The notes under the pieces: generated by a model
What the model saw: only the letters and a program-made list of their open reading frames with translations
Databases searched by the model: none
Told to the model about the DNA's origin: nothing
Assembly (NCBI GenBank): GCA_049431945.1
Contig: JBMTDJ010000002.1
Span: 1-64,000 of the forward strand
DNA: 64,000 nt
Reading direction: 5' to 3'
Origin: Mxb001 sp049431945
GTDB lineage: Bacteria > Actinomycetota > Actinomycetes > S36-B12
Program-made: the position numbers and the translations under genes
Shown: positions 31,180 to 39,380 of the stretch, piece after piece
How positions within the stretch are numbered: the stretch's first letter is position 1
How the letters are laid out: each line of letters begins with the position of its first letter

Positions 31180-34071
31180 GTGTCGGACCGTCTCATCGTG
31201 CGCGGAGCCCGTGAGCACAATCTTCGGGACGTATCCCTCGACCTGCCCCGAGACGCCCTCATCGTCTTCACGGGTCTGTCCGGGTCGGGGAAGTCGAGCC
31301 TCGCCTTCGACACGATCTTCGCCGAGGGGCAGCGTCGGTACGTTGAGAGCCTCTCGGCGTACGCCCGCCAGTTCCTCGGCCAGATGGACAAGCCCGACGT
31401 CGACTTCATCGAGGGCCTGTCGCCCGCGGTGTCGATCGACCAGAAGTCGACGTCGCGTAACCCGCGGTCGACTGTCGGCACCATCACCGAGGTCTATGAC
31501 TACCTCCGCCTGCTCTTCGCGCGCATCGGCAAGCCTCACTGTCCGGAGTGCGGCAAGCCGATCGCGCGTCAGACCCCTGGGCAGATCGTCGACAGGCTCC
31601 TCGAGTTGCCCGAGGGCACGAGGTTCCAGGTGCTCAGTCCCGTGGTGCGCGAGCGCAAAGGGGAGTACGCCGACCTGTTCCGTCAGCTCCAGGCCCAGGG
31701 CTACGCGCGCGTGCGAGTCGACGGTGTCGTCTACGCCTTGGAGGACGTGCCCAAGCTCAAGAAGCAGGAGAAGCACACGATCGAGGTGGTCGTGGATCGC
31801 GCCGTGGCCAAGGCGTCGGCGCGACGGCGGCTTGCGGACTCCGTCGAGACGGCACTGAGGCTGTCTGGAGGACTTGTCATCGCCGAGCTCGTCGATCTCG
31901 CCGAGGACGATCCTGGCCGCGAGCGGATCTACAGCGAGCACCTTGCGTGCCTTGATGACGATCTGTCCTTCGAGGAACTCGAGCCACGATCCTTCTCCTT
32001 CAACTCCCCGTTCGGGGCCTGTCCCGAGTGCACGGGCCTGGGGACTCGCATGGAGGTCGACCCCGACCTCGTCGTTCCCGACCCGGATCTCACCCTTGAC
32101 GAGGGGGCGCTGGCGCCATGGTCCGGGGGGCACGTCACCGACTACTTCCAGCGCCTGGTGGAAGCCCTCGCGGACGAGATGGGCTTCGACATGCAGACCC
32201 CCTGGTCCAAGCTGCCGGCCAAAGCTCGCAAGTCGCTGCTCTATGGGCATCCCAGTGAGATCCACGTCCGATATCGCAATCGCTACGGTCGCCAGCGCAG
32301 TTACTACACGACCTTCGAAGGAGTCGTCCCCTACGTGGAACGGCGTCACGACGAGGCCGAGACGGATACCAGCAGGGAGCGATTCGCCGGTTACATGCGC
32401 GAGGTGGCGTGCGAGGCATGCGGCGGGGCACGCCTGAAGCCGGTCAGCCTCGCGGTGACAGTGGGAGACAAGTCGATCGCGGAGATCGCGAGGCTCCCTA
32501 TCGGGGAGGCCGCGACTTTCCTTCGCGACATGAAGCTCACCGGCCGCGACGCGCAGATCGCCGAGCGCGTGCTCAAGGAAGTCAACGAGCGGCTCCGCTT
32601 CCTCACGGATGTGGGGCTGCACTACCTGTCGCTTGACCGGGCCGCGGGAACCCTGGCCGGCGGAGAGGCTCAGCGGATCCGGCTGGCCACGCAGATCGGC
32701 TCCGGTCTGGTCGGAGTCCTCTACGTCCTCGACGAACCCAGCATCGGATTGCACCAGCGGGACAACCAGCGACTTATCGAGACGCTGGTGCGGCTGCGGG
32801 ACCTCGGGAACACCCTCATCGTCGTCGAGCACGACGAGGACACCATCCGCACGGCGGACTGGGTGGTCGACATCGGGCCCGGGGCGGGCGAGCACGGCGG
32901 TCGAATCGTGGTGAGCGGGCCCGTCGACGCACTTCTCGCTCACGATGAATCACTCACGGGTGCCTATCTCTCGGGTCGCCTCGCGATTGAGGCGCCCCTC
33001 GTGCGTCGCCCCGTCGACCCATCCCGCAAACTTCGAGTCGAGGGTGCAGCTGAGCACAATCTTCAGGGCGTCAGCGTCGACTTCCCCCTGGGCTGCCTTG
33101 TTGCCGTCACCGGCGTGAGCGGCTCGGGCAAGTCGACGCTGGTCAACGATGTCCTCTACGCATCACTCGCACGCGAGCTCAACGGTGCGCGAGTCGTGCC
33201 CGGTCGGCACAAGCGGGTGCTCGGACTGGATCTGGTGGACAAGGTCGTCCACGTCGACCAGAGTCCGATCGGGCGCACGCCGCGCAGCAATCCGGCCACG
33301 TATACGGGCGTCTTCGATCACATTCGCAAGCTCTTTGCCGAGACGCCCGAGGCGAAGATGCGCGGGTACCTCCAGGGACGGTTCTCGTTCAACGTCAAAG
33401 GTGGTCGCTGCGAGGCATGTGCGGGTGACGGCACTCTGCGCATCGAGATGAACTTCCTGCCGGATGTTTACGTACCGTGCGAGGAGTGCCATGGAGCGCG
33501 CTACAACCGCGAGACCCTCGAGGTGCACTACAAGGGCAAGTCGATCGCCGATGTCCTCGATATGCCGATCGAAGAAGCACTGGAGTTCTTCGGCCCGGTC
33601 CCGGCGATTGCGAGGCACCTTCAGACGCTGGTGGATGTGGGGCTCGGCTACGTGCGCATGGGGCAATCCGCTCCGACGCTCTCCGGCGGCGAAGCCCAGC
33701 GAGTCAAGCTCGCTGCCGAGCTCCAGAAGCGTTCGACGGGACGCACCGTGTACGTGCTCGACGAACCGACGACCGGCCTGCACTTCGAGGACATTCGCAA
33801 GCTGCTTGGCGTGCTGCACAGCCTGGTCGACAAGGGCAATACGGTCATCGTCATCGAGCACAACCTCGATGTCATCAAGTCGGCGGACTGGATCATCGAC
33901 ATGGGACCTGAGGGTGGATCCGGCGGTGGCTCTGTCGTGGCCGAGGGAACCCCGGAGGACATCGCCGAGCACGGCGGCAGCCACACGGGACGGTTCCTGC
34001 GTTCCATGCTGGGGCTGCCCGCACCGGGTGCGACCCCGGCTCGACGGGCCAAGCGGCCCCGCGCGTCGTAG
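31180..34071 (+). CDS. uvrA: Excinuclease ABC subunit A
   Basis: 963 aa dual-ABC damage sensor. Walker A of the first module is GLSGSGKSS (~32-40) and of the second GVSGSGKST (~646-654). Each has its signature (LAGGEAQRIRLA and LSGGEAQRVKLA) and Walker B (YVLDEPS, YVLDEPT). Zinc-binding cysteines occur in the HCPECGKP/ACPECTGLG segments and in CEACAGDGTLR...CEECHG (~745-770). The GTG start follows TAGCCT by 6 nt with no Shine-Dalgarno. Its TAG stop is also the start of the -10 hexamer for the next gene. Confidence 0.97.
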   Translation: MSDRLIVRGAREHNLRDVSLDLPRDALIVFTGLSGSGKSSLAFDTIFAEGQRRYVESLSAYARQFLGQMDKPDVDFIEGLSPAVSIDQKSTSRNPRSTVGTITEVYDYLRLLFARIGKPHCPECGKPIARQTPGQIVDRLLELPEGTRFQVLSPVVRERKGEYADLFRQLQAQGYARVRVDGVVYALEDVPKLKKQEKHTIEVVVDRAVAKASARRRLADSVETALRLSGGLVIAELVDLAEDDPGRERIYSEHLACLDDDLSFEELEPRSFSFNSPFGACPECTGLGTRMEVDPDLVVPDPDLTLDEGALAPWSGGHVTDYFQRLVEALADEMGFDMQTPWSKLPAKARKSLLYGHPSEIHVRYRNRYGRQRSYYTTFEGVVPYVERRHDEAETDTSRERFAGYMREVACEACGGARLKPVSLAVTVGDKSIAEIARLPIGEAATFLRDMKLTGRDAQIAERVLKEVNERLRFLTDVGLHYLSLDRAAGTLAGGEAQRIRLATQIGSGLVGVLYVLDEPSIGLHQRDNQRLIETLVRLRDLGNTLIVVEHDEDTIRTADWVVDIGPGAGEHGGRIVVSGPVDALLAHDESLTGAYLSGRLAIEAPLVRRPVDPSRKLRVEGAAEHNLQGVSVDFPLGCLVAVTGVSGSGKSTLVNDVLYASLARELNGARVVPGRHKRVLGLDLVDKVVHVDQSPIGRTPRSNPATYTGVFDHIRKLFAETPEAKMRGYLQGRFSFNVKGGRCEACAGDGTLRIEMNFLPDVYVPCEECHGARYNRETLEVHYKGKSIADVLDMPIEEALEFFGPVPAIARHLQTLVDVGLGYVRMGQSAPTLSGGEAQRVKLAAELQKRSTGRTVYVLDEPTTGLHFEDIRKLLGVLHSLVDKGNTVIVIEHNLDVIKSADWIIDMGPEGGSGGGSVVAEGTPEDIAEHGGSHTGRFLRSMLGLPAPGATPARRAKRPRAS

Positions 34072-34074
34072 CCT
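34069..34074 (+). promoter_or_regulatory. -10 hexamer TAGCCT of the Rieske lipoprotein gene (leaderless)
   Basis: TAGCCT ends 6 nt before ATG 34081 and begins with the uvrA stop codon. Confidence 0.55.
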
Positions 34075-34080
34075 GGACCC

Positions 34081-34566
34081 ATGAGGTCCACGCCCGTCGC
34101 CCGTCGTACCGTCCTTGTGAGCGGTGGAGCCATCGGCGCCGCTGCTGCCCTGGCCGCCTGCGGCGGATCCGGTGATTCCGCCACTTCGTCGAGCTCGGCG
34201 CCGACGTCCGACGCTTCCCCGCAGAGCAGTGCCGCAGGAACCACGACGACGCCCGATAGCAGCGGGCCGGCGCCCCAGGGCGAGGTGCTCGGTCCAGTCG
34301 ACCAGGTCGCCGTGGGCTCCGGCGTGGTCTACGACGGCCCCAAGGTCGTGGTGACCCAGCCCGTCGAGGGTGATGTGCGCGGGTTCACGGCGGTCTGCCC
34401 TCATCAGGGATGCCTGGTGAGCGAGGTCACCAACAACGAGATCCTGTGCCCCTGCCACGGGTCGCTCTTCTCAGCCGAGGATGGGGCGGTCATCGTCGGG
34501 CCCGCTCGGACCGGTCTTGCGCCCGTCGACGTCGCGGTCGTCGACGACCAGGTCATCCTGAGCTGA
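34081..34566 (+). CDS. Secreted Rieske [2Fe-2S] lipoprotein
   Basis: 161 aa. The N terminus ARRTVLVSGGAIG resembles a twin-arginine signal and ends in lipobox LAAC, so the folded protein would be exported and lipid-anchored. A Ser/Thr/Pro-rich linker (~residues 30-65) leads to the Rieske domain. CPHQGC gives ligands C106 and H108, and CPCHGS gives C123 and H126. C111 and C125 are placed for the disulphide typical of high-potential Rieske centres. The redox partner is unknown; no oxidase or bc1 genes are adjacent. It lies between uvrA and uvrC and is leaderless by the 6-nt rule. Confidence 0.85.
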   Translation: MRSTPVARRTVLVSGGAIGAAAALAACGGSGDSATSSSSAPTSDASPQSSAAGTTTTPDSSGPAPQGEVLGPVDQVAVGSGVVYDGPKVVVTQPVEGDVRGFTAVCPHQGCLVSEVTNNEILCPCHGSLFSAEDGAVIVGPARTGLAPVDVAVVDDQVILS

Positions 34567-34568
34567 AC

Positions 34569-36443
34569 TTGATCGCACGAGACGCGCGCCCGCGCGGCGT
34601 ACCGGATCAGCCGGGGGTATACCGATTCAAGGATGTCGAGGGACGCGTCGTCTACGTGGGCAAGGCGAAGTCGCTGCGCTCACGGCTGACGTCCTATTTC
34701 GCTGATCCGCGCGGGATGCACCCGCGGACCCGCTCCCTCATGGAGGCGGCCGACTCGGTGGACTGGACGGTCGTCGGAAGCGAGGTCGAGGCCCTTCAAC
34801 TCGAGTACGCCTGGATCAAGGAGTTCGATCCGCGATTCAACGTCAGATATCGCGACGACAAGTCCTATCCCTACCTCGCGGTCACCATGGCGGAGGAATT
34901 CCCGAGGGCTCTCGTCACGCGCGGCGCCAAGCGCGCGGGCACGAGGTACTTCGGTCCATACGCGCACGCCTGGGCGATCCGCGGCACCCTCGACGCACTT
35001 CTCCGCGTATTCCCAGTCCGTACGTGCACCAAGGGCGTCTTCGACCGAGCCCGTCGGTCCGGAAGGCCGTGCCTGCTCGCGGATATCGGAAAGTGTTCAG
35101 CCCCCTGTGTCGGCAGGGTCACCCCGGAAGAACACCGCCGCATTGCGGAGGATCTTTGTGCCTTCATGGGTGGACGATCCAAGGAATTCCAGCGTCGGCT
35201 CACGGCTGAGATGCACGACGCTTCCGCGTCCCAGGATTACGAGCGCGCTGCCCGGCTGCGGGACGACCTCGGAGCCCTCGAGCGGGCAATGGAGCGCAAC
35301 TCGATCGTGTTCGATGAATCCGTCGATGCCGATGTCATCGGCATGAGTGCGGACGATCTCGAGGTGGCCTTCGAGGTCTTCCATGTCCGCGACGGCCGGA
35401 TTCGAGGGCAGCGCAGCTACGTCGTGGAGCGGGTGGAGGACGTCGACGAGTCGATCCTGGTCGGCCGACTGCTCGTGAGTCTTGTGGACGAGGCCGGCGA
35501 GTGTCCGCCGGAAGTCCTCGTACCCACGGCTATCGACGAAGGAGTCCAGGACTGGCTTGCTTGGAAGCGCGGAGCACACGTGGACGTCAGGGTGCCGCAG
35601 CGGGGCGCCAAGAAGGATCTCCTGGCGACGGCTCAGGCGAACGCTGAGCAGCGCCTCGCGCTGCACAAGGCGCGACGCTCGGGTGACCTCACGGCCCGCA
35701 GCCAGGCGTTGCAGGAGATCCAGGATGCGCTCGGCATGGAGGCTGCCCCGTTGAGAATCGAGACGATCGACGTCTCTCACCTCGCTGGCCAGGGAGTCGT
35801 CGCCTCGCTCGTGGTCTTCGAGGATGGTGCGCCCCGACCGCGGGAGAACCGCACTTTCGCGATCTCCGACGAGGGTGCCAACGACGACCTCTCTGCTGTG
35901 CGCGAGGTCGTCCTGCGACGCTTCCGGCCGGTGCTCGACGATGGAGGCGAGCGAAGGCGTACCTTCGCCTACGCACCAGCGCTCCTCGTCGTCGACGGCG
36001 GACAGCCTCAGGTCAGGGTGGCGATGGACGCCCTTCGAGAGCGCGAGGTGACGGGGGTGACTGTCGTCGGCCTTGCCAAGCGGCTCGAGGAACTGTGGCT
36101 GCCCGATCGGAGCGAGCCCATCATCCTGCCGCGGTCCAGCCAGGGCTTGTTCCTCATGCAGCGCATGCGCGATGAGGCGCACCGAGTGGCTATCGGCTAT
36201 CAGCGGCGCACACGCAAGAGGAGCACGCGAAGTGCCTTGCACGACATACCCGGGCTCGGGCCGGAAAGGGCCAAGGCCCTCCTGCGCGCGTTCGGCTCGG
36301 TGGCGGCCATCCGTCGCGCCACAACGGACGACCTACAGCAGGTCAAGGGCATCGGTCCAGACCTGGCCGAACGCATCGTCCGCGCGCTTGGTGCCTCCGA
36401 GACGGCACCTGATGAGATGCTGGCGTCGGAGGTGCGCGAATGA
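34569..36443 (+). CDS. uvrC: Excinuclease ABC subunit C
   Basis: 624 aa from TTG 34569, two bases after the Rieske stop. This TTG is chosen because the homologous N terminus (PDQPGVYRFKDVEGRVVYVG) begins a few residues later, and upstream sequence reads through the Rieske gene. The GIY-YIG nuclease (GVY...YVG variant), the KAKSLRSRL segment, a UVR motif (~residue 215), the RNase-H-like nuclease starting IDVSHLAGQGVVASLVVFEDG (~400), and C-terminal helix-hairpin-helices (IPGLGPERA, VKGIGPDLAERI) are all present. It makes both incisions around a lesion. The stop overlaps rapZ by 4 nt. Confidence 0.93.
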   Translation: MIARDARPRGVPDQPGVYRFKDVEGRVVYVGKAKSLRSRLTSYFADPRGMHPRTRSLMEAADSVDWTVVGSEVEALQLEYAWIKEFDPRFNVRYRDDKSYPYLAVTMAEEFPRALVTRGAKRAGTRYFGPYAHAWAIRGTLDALLRVFPVRTCTKGVFDRARRSGRPCLLADIGKCSAPCVGRVTPEEHRRIAEDLCAFMGGRSKEFQRRLTAEMHDASASQDYERAARLRDDLGALERAMERNSIVFDESVDADVIGMSADDLEVAFEVFHVRDGRIRGQRSYVVERVEDVDESILVGRLLVSLVDEAGECPPEVLVPTAIDEGVQDWLAWKRGAHVDVRVPQRGAKKDLLATAQANAEQRLALHKARRSGDLTARSQALQEIQDALGMEAAPLRIETIDVSHLAGQGVVASLVVFEDGAPRPRENRTFAISDEGANDDLSAVREVVLRRFRPVLDDGGERRRTFAYAPALLVVDGGQPQVRVAMDALREREVTGVTVVGLAKRLEELWLPDRSEPIILPRSSQGLFLMQRMRDEAHRVAIGYQRRTRKRSTRSALHDIPGLGPERAKALLRAFGSVAAIRRATTDDLQQVKGIGPDLAERIVRALGASETAPDEMLASEVRE

Positions 36444-37294
36444 CAGGCGTCGAGGTGGTTCTGGTCACGGGCATGAGTGGGGCAGGGCGGTCTACCGCTG
36501 CTCGCGCCCTCGAAGACCAGGGCTGGTTCGTCGTGGACAACCTCCTGCCCGGGCTCATTCCCGAGACCGTCGGCGCATTGGCCGACGAGGATGTCACGCG
36601 TGTCGCCGTCGTGGTCGACGTGCGCGGTGGGAAGTTCTTCGCTGACACCGAGCGCGCGCTCATGCGCTTGCGCGACGACGGCCTGGACGTGCGGATCCTC
36701 TTCCTGGAGGCATCTGACGAGAGTCTGGTCCGTCGCTTCGAGAGCAATCGACGTCCACATCCCCTCCAGAAGGGGGAGCGACTCGTCGATGGCCTCAGTC
36801 GCGAGCGAACTGCACTCGCGGGCCTTCGCGCGGAGGCGGACCTGGTCATCGACACCAGCCAATTGAACGTCCACGAGCTCCGGCGCCGGGTGGAGGCCGC
36901 CTTCACGGGTCCGGCACTTGCCCTTCGCGCGACCGTGATGTCGTTCGGCTTCAAGTACGGGATTCCCGTCGACGCAGACATCGTCCTTGACGCGCGATTC
37001 CTGCCCAATCCGCACTGGGTGGAGGCACTACGTCCGCACACCGGCCTCGATGCGGATGTCCGTGACTACGTCATCGACACGCCTGCAGCCGTCACCTTCC
37101 TCGATGAGGTCACCCGACTGCTCGACGTCATGGCACAGGGCTATCTCCACGAGGGCAAGCGCTACGTCACGGTCGCGATCGGATGCACCGGCGGGAAGCA
37201 CCGCAGTGTCGCCTTGACGGAGGAGGTCGCCGAGCGGCTCTCCGGGCAGGGTGCGGAGACCATGGTCATTCACCGCGACCTCGGGCGAGAGTGA
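36440..37294 (+). CDS. rapZ: RapZ/YvcJ-type nucleotide-binding protein
   Basis: 284 aa. In E. coli RapZ is an RNase adapter controlling GlmZ sRNA; in Gram-positives it binds nucleotides and its targets are less clear. The P-loop reads GMSGAGRST (residues 11-19) with Arg in place of the usual Lys, a variant I recall from actinobacterial homologues. The C-terminal domain holds IGCTGGKHRSVAL, a conserved metabolite/phosphate-binding motif. The three-gene order uvrC-rapZ-yvcK followed by whiA is conserved in Actinobacteria and Firmicutes. Both ends overlap their neighbours by 4 nt. Confidence 0.92.
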   Translation: MTGVEVVLVTGMSGAGRSTAARALEDQGWFVVDNLLPGLIPETVGALADEDVTRVAVVVDVRGGKFFADTERALMRLRDDGLDVRILFLEASDESLVRRFESNRRPHPLQKGERLVDGLSRERTALAGLRAEADLVIDTSQLNVHELRRRVEAAFTGPALALRATVMSFGFKYGIPVDADIVLDARFLPNPHWVEALRPHTGLDADVRDYVIDTPAAVTFLDEVTRLLDVMAQGYLHEGKRYVTVAIGCTGGKHRSVALTEEVAERLSGQGAETMVIHRDLGRE

Positions 37295-38202
37295 GTGTGC
37301 CGCGCCGCGTCGTTGCCCTCGGGGGTGGACACGGGCTTTCGGTCACCCTGGCGGCGCTGAGACAGCTGGGCGTCGAGCCCACGGCGATCGCGGGTACCGG
37401 CGACGATGGGGGATCGAGCGGCCGCCTGAGGGCCCACCTGGGCGTCCCGCCGCCCGGGGACCTGCGCATGGCGCTGGCCGCCCTGGCTGACGAGGGACTG
37501 TGGCTCCGGGTCCTGCAGCACCGATTCGGGGGTTCCGGCGACGTCGAGGGACATGCGCTGGGCAACCTCATCCTCGTCGCCCTCTGGGAGGAGACCGGTG
37601 ACCTCGTAGCCGGACTGGATCGCCTCGGGGCCGTCCTCGGCGTTCGTGGGCGCGTGCTGCCCAATTGCCTAGAGCCTGTGGTCGTCGTCGCCGACGTGAT
37701 CGATGCGGGCGGCGACAAGCGAGAGGTACGCGGTCAGGCGCGGCTCACTGCCGGTGAAGGACGCATCCAAGGTCTGCGCCTCGAGCCACCCGCACCACGC
37801 GAGTGCCCGGAGGCTGTGAGCGCCATCGCCCAGGCCACCCACGTCGTCATCGGTCCAGGGTCGTGGTTCACCAGCGTCCTCACGCACACGCTTGTCCCCG
37901 CGATCGACCAGGCGCTGCGGGAAACCCGTGCACGCATCACGCTCATCGCCAATGCCGGTCCCCAGGCGGGAGAGACCGAGGGCTTCACCACGTTGCGCTA
38001 TCTGGAGTCGTGGCGTGACTTCGCCCCCGGATTGCACGTCGACGATGTCATCGTCGACGCCACAGCGGGGGATTCGCATGATGCCCTCGTCGAGGCCGCC
38101 AGCGCCCTGGGGGCTCGCCTGCATGCCCGCGAGGTCCTGGCATCGCCCGGCCTGCACGATCCCCGGCTCCTCGCCGCAGCCCTCTCGGACACCCTTGCCT
38201 AG
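37291..38202 (+). CDS. yvcK: YvcK/CofD-like gluconeogenesis factor
   Basis: 303 aa from GTG 37291, which overlaps the rapZ stop (GTGA); a longer in-frame extension is rejected because homology begins at RRVVALGGGHGL. The motifs GTGDDGGSSGRLR and PPGDLRMAL, and a later GPGSWFTSVL, are typical of the YvcK/CofD Rossmann family. YvcK binds UDP-sugars and is needed for cell-wall synthesis on gluconeogenic carbon sources in Bacillus and mycobacteria. The gene ends 18 nt before whiA, which has its own promoter-like hexamer. Confidence 0.9.
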   Translation: MSVPRRVVALGGGHGLSVTLAALRQLGVEPTAIAGTGDDGGSSGRLRAHLGVPPPGDLRMALAALADEGLWLRVLQHRFGGSGDVEGHALGNLILVALWEETGDLVAGLDRLGAVLGVRGRVLPNCLEPVVVVADVIDAGGDKREVRGQARLTAGEGRIQGLRLEPPAPRECPEAVSAIAQATHVVIGPGSWFTSVLTHTLVPAIDQALRETRARITLIANAGPQAGETEGFTTLRYLESWRDFAPGLHVDDVIVDATAGDSHDALVEAASALGARLHAREVLASPGLHDPRLLAAALSDTLA

Positions 38203-38208
38203 GCGTGG

Positions 38209-38214
38209 CAGGAT
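38209..38214 (+). promoter_or_regulatory. Candidate -10 hexamer CAGGAT of whiA
   Basis: CAGGAT ends 6 nt before GTG 38221, suggesting leaderless expression independent of yvcK. Confidence 0.45.
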
Positions 38215-38220
38215 GGCGCG

Positions 38221-39288
38221 GTGGCCATGACCGCAGAGGTGAAGGACGAACTCAGTCGTCTTGAGGTGACCAAGTCCTGCTGCCGCAAGGCCGAGGTCTC
38301 TTCGCTTCTGCGTTTCGGAGGGGGCCTGCACATCGTCGCGGGCCGCATCGTCGTCGAAGCCGATCTCGACGCGGGCTCCACGGCCCGGCGCCTGCGCAAG
38401 GACCTCACCGAGGTGTACAACCAGGACAGCGAGATCGCCATCGTCCAAGCCGGCGGGCTCCGCAAGGCGCAGCGATATGTTGTACGAATCGTCTCGGGCG
38501 GAGAGCACCTCGCTCGGCAGACGGGGTTGGTCGATGCATCTGGACGCCCGGTGCGTGGGTTGCCCCCGGCGGTGGTCTCCGGTGGGGTTTGCGACGCAGA
38601 GTCCGCATGGCGCGGCGCCTTCTTGGCTCATGGTTCGCTGACCGAGCCTGGACGATCCGCAGCCCTCGAGGTCACGTGCCCGGGGCCCGAGGCCGCCTTG
38701 GCCCTCGTCGGTGCCGCACGACGACTGGGTATTCCCGCGAAATCGCGCGAGGTCAGGGGAGTGGATCGCGTGGTCATCCGCGATGGAGACGCCATCGGGG
38801 CCATGCTCACTCGGATGGGGGCGCACTCCAGCGTCCTCGTGTGGGAGGAACGGCGCATGCGCCGCGAGGTGCGGGCAACCGCGAACCGGCTCGCGAACTT
38901 CGACGACGCCAATCTGCGTCGCTCTGCGCGGGCAGCGGTGGCCGCAGGAGCCCGCGTCCGCAGAGCCATGGAAATTCTGGGCGACGAGGTCCCGGACCAC
39001 CTCGCTGAGGCGGGTCGGCTTCGCCTCGAGCACCGTCAGGCGAGCCTGGAGGAGCTGGGCGCCCTTGCTGACCCGCCCATGACCAAGGATGCCGTGGCGG
39101 GTCGCATCCGCCGCCTGCTGGCCACAGCCGACAAGAAAGCCTCTGATCTGGGCATTCCGGGGACGGAGGCCGCGCTGGCGGAGGCCGATATCGACGCCCT
39201 CGAGGCCGAACTCCACGCCGAGCTCGACGGTCAACTCGAGGGCGAGTCGGACGGATCTTCGGACGTGGGGGAGACAGCCCAGGCCTAG
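38221..39288 (+). CDS. whiA: Sporulation/cell-division regulator WhiA
   Basis: 355 aa. WhiA is a DNA-binding protein with a degenerate LAGLIDADG homing-endonuclease-like N-terminal part and a C-terminal helix-turn-helix. The start MAMTAEVKDELSRLEV and SCCRKAEVSSLLRFGGGLH are family signatures. The HTH is at TKDAVAGRIRRLLATADKKA (~residues 280-300). In Streptomyces it works with WhiB in sporulation, and in Bacillus it affects chromosome segregation. An acidic tail follows the HTH. GTG 38221 is preferred over ATG 38227 because of the 6-nt promoter spacing. Confidence 0.94.
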   Translation: MAMTAEVKDELSRLEVTKSCCRKAEVSSLLRFGGGLHIVAGRIVVEADLDAGSTARRLRKDLTEVYNQDSEIAIVQAGGLRKAQRYVVRIVSGGEHLARQTGLVDASGRPVRGLPPAVVSGGVCDAESAWRGAFLAHGSLTEPGRSAALEVTCPGPEAALALVGAARRLGIPAKSREVRGVDRVVIRDGDAIGAMLTRMGAHSSVLVWEERRMRREVRATANRLANFDDANLRRSARAAVAAGARVRRAMEILGDEVPDHLAEAGRLRLEHRQASLEELGALADPPMTKDAVAGRIRRLLATADKKASDLGIPGTEAALAEADIDALEAELHAELDGQLEGESDGSSDVGETAQA

Positions 39289-39314
39289 GGCCCGGCACGC
39301 GCCCGGCCGCGCGC

Positions 39315-39328
39315 CATGGGGGCCCATG
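39315..39328. promoter_or_regulatory. 14-bp palindrome upstream of gap, candidate operator
   Basis: CATGGG-GG-CCCATG lies 8 bp upstream of the likely -10 and overlaps the expected -35 region. No regulator is identifiable in the window. Confidence 0.4.
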
Positions 39329-39336
39329 TAAACGTG

Positions 39337-39342
39337 TACGGT
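39337..39342 (+). promoter_or_regulatory. Candidate -10 element of the gap operon
   Basis: TACGGT, with an overlapping alternative TAGGGT at 39342-39347. It gives a leader of about 35 nt carrying GGGAGAG before GTG 39381, so gap is a led, not leaderless, gene. Confidence 0.4.
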
Positions 39343-39380
39343 AGGGTTTTGGAAGTCGTCACCTTCATCGGGAGAGCAAC

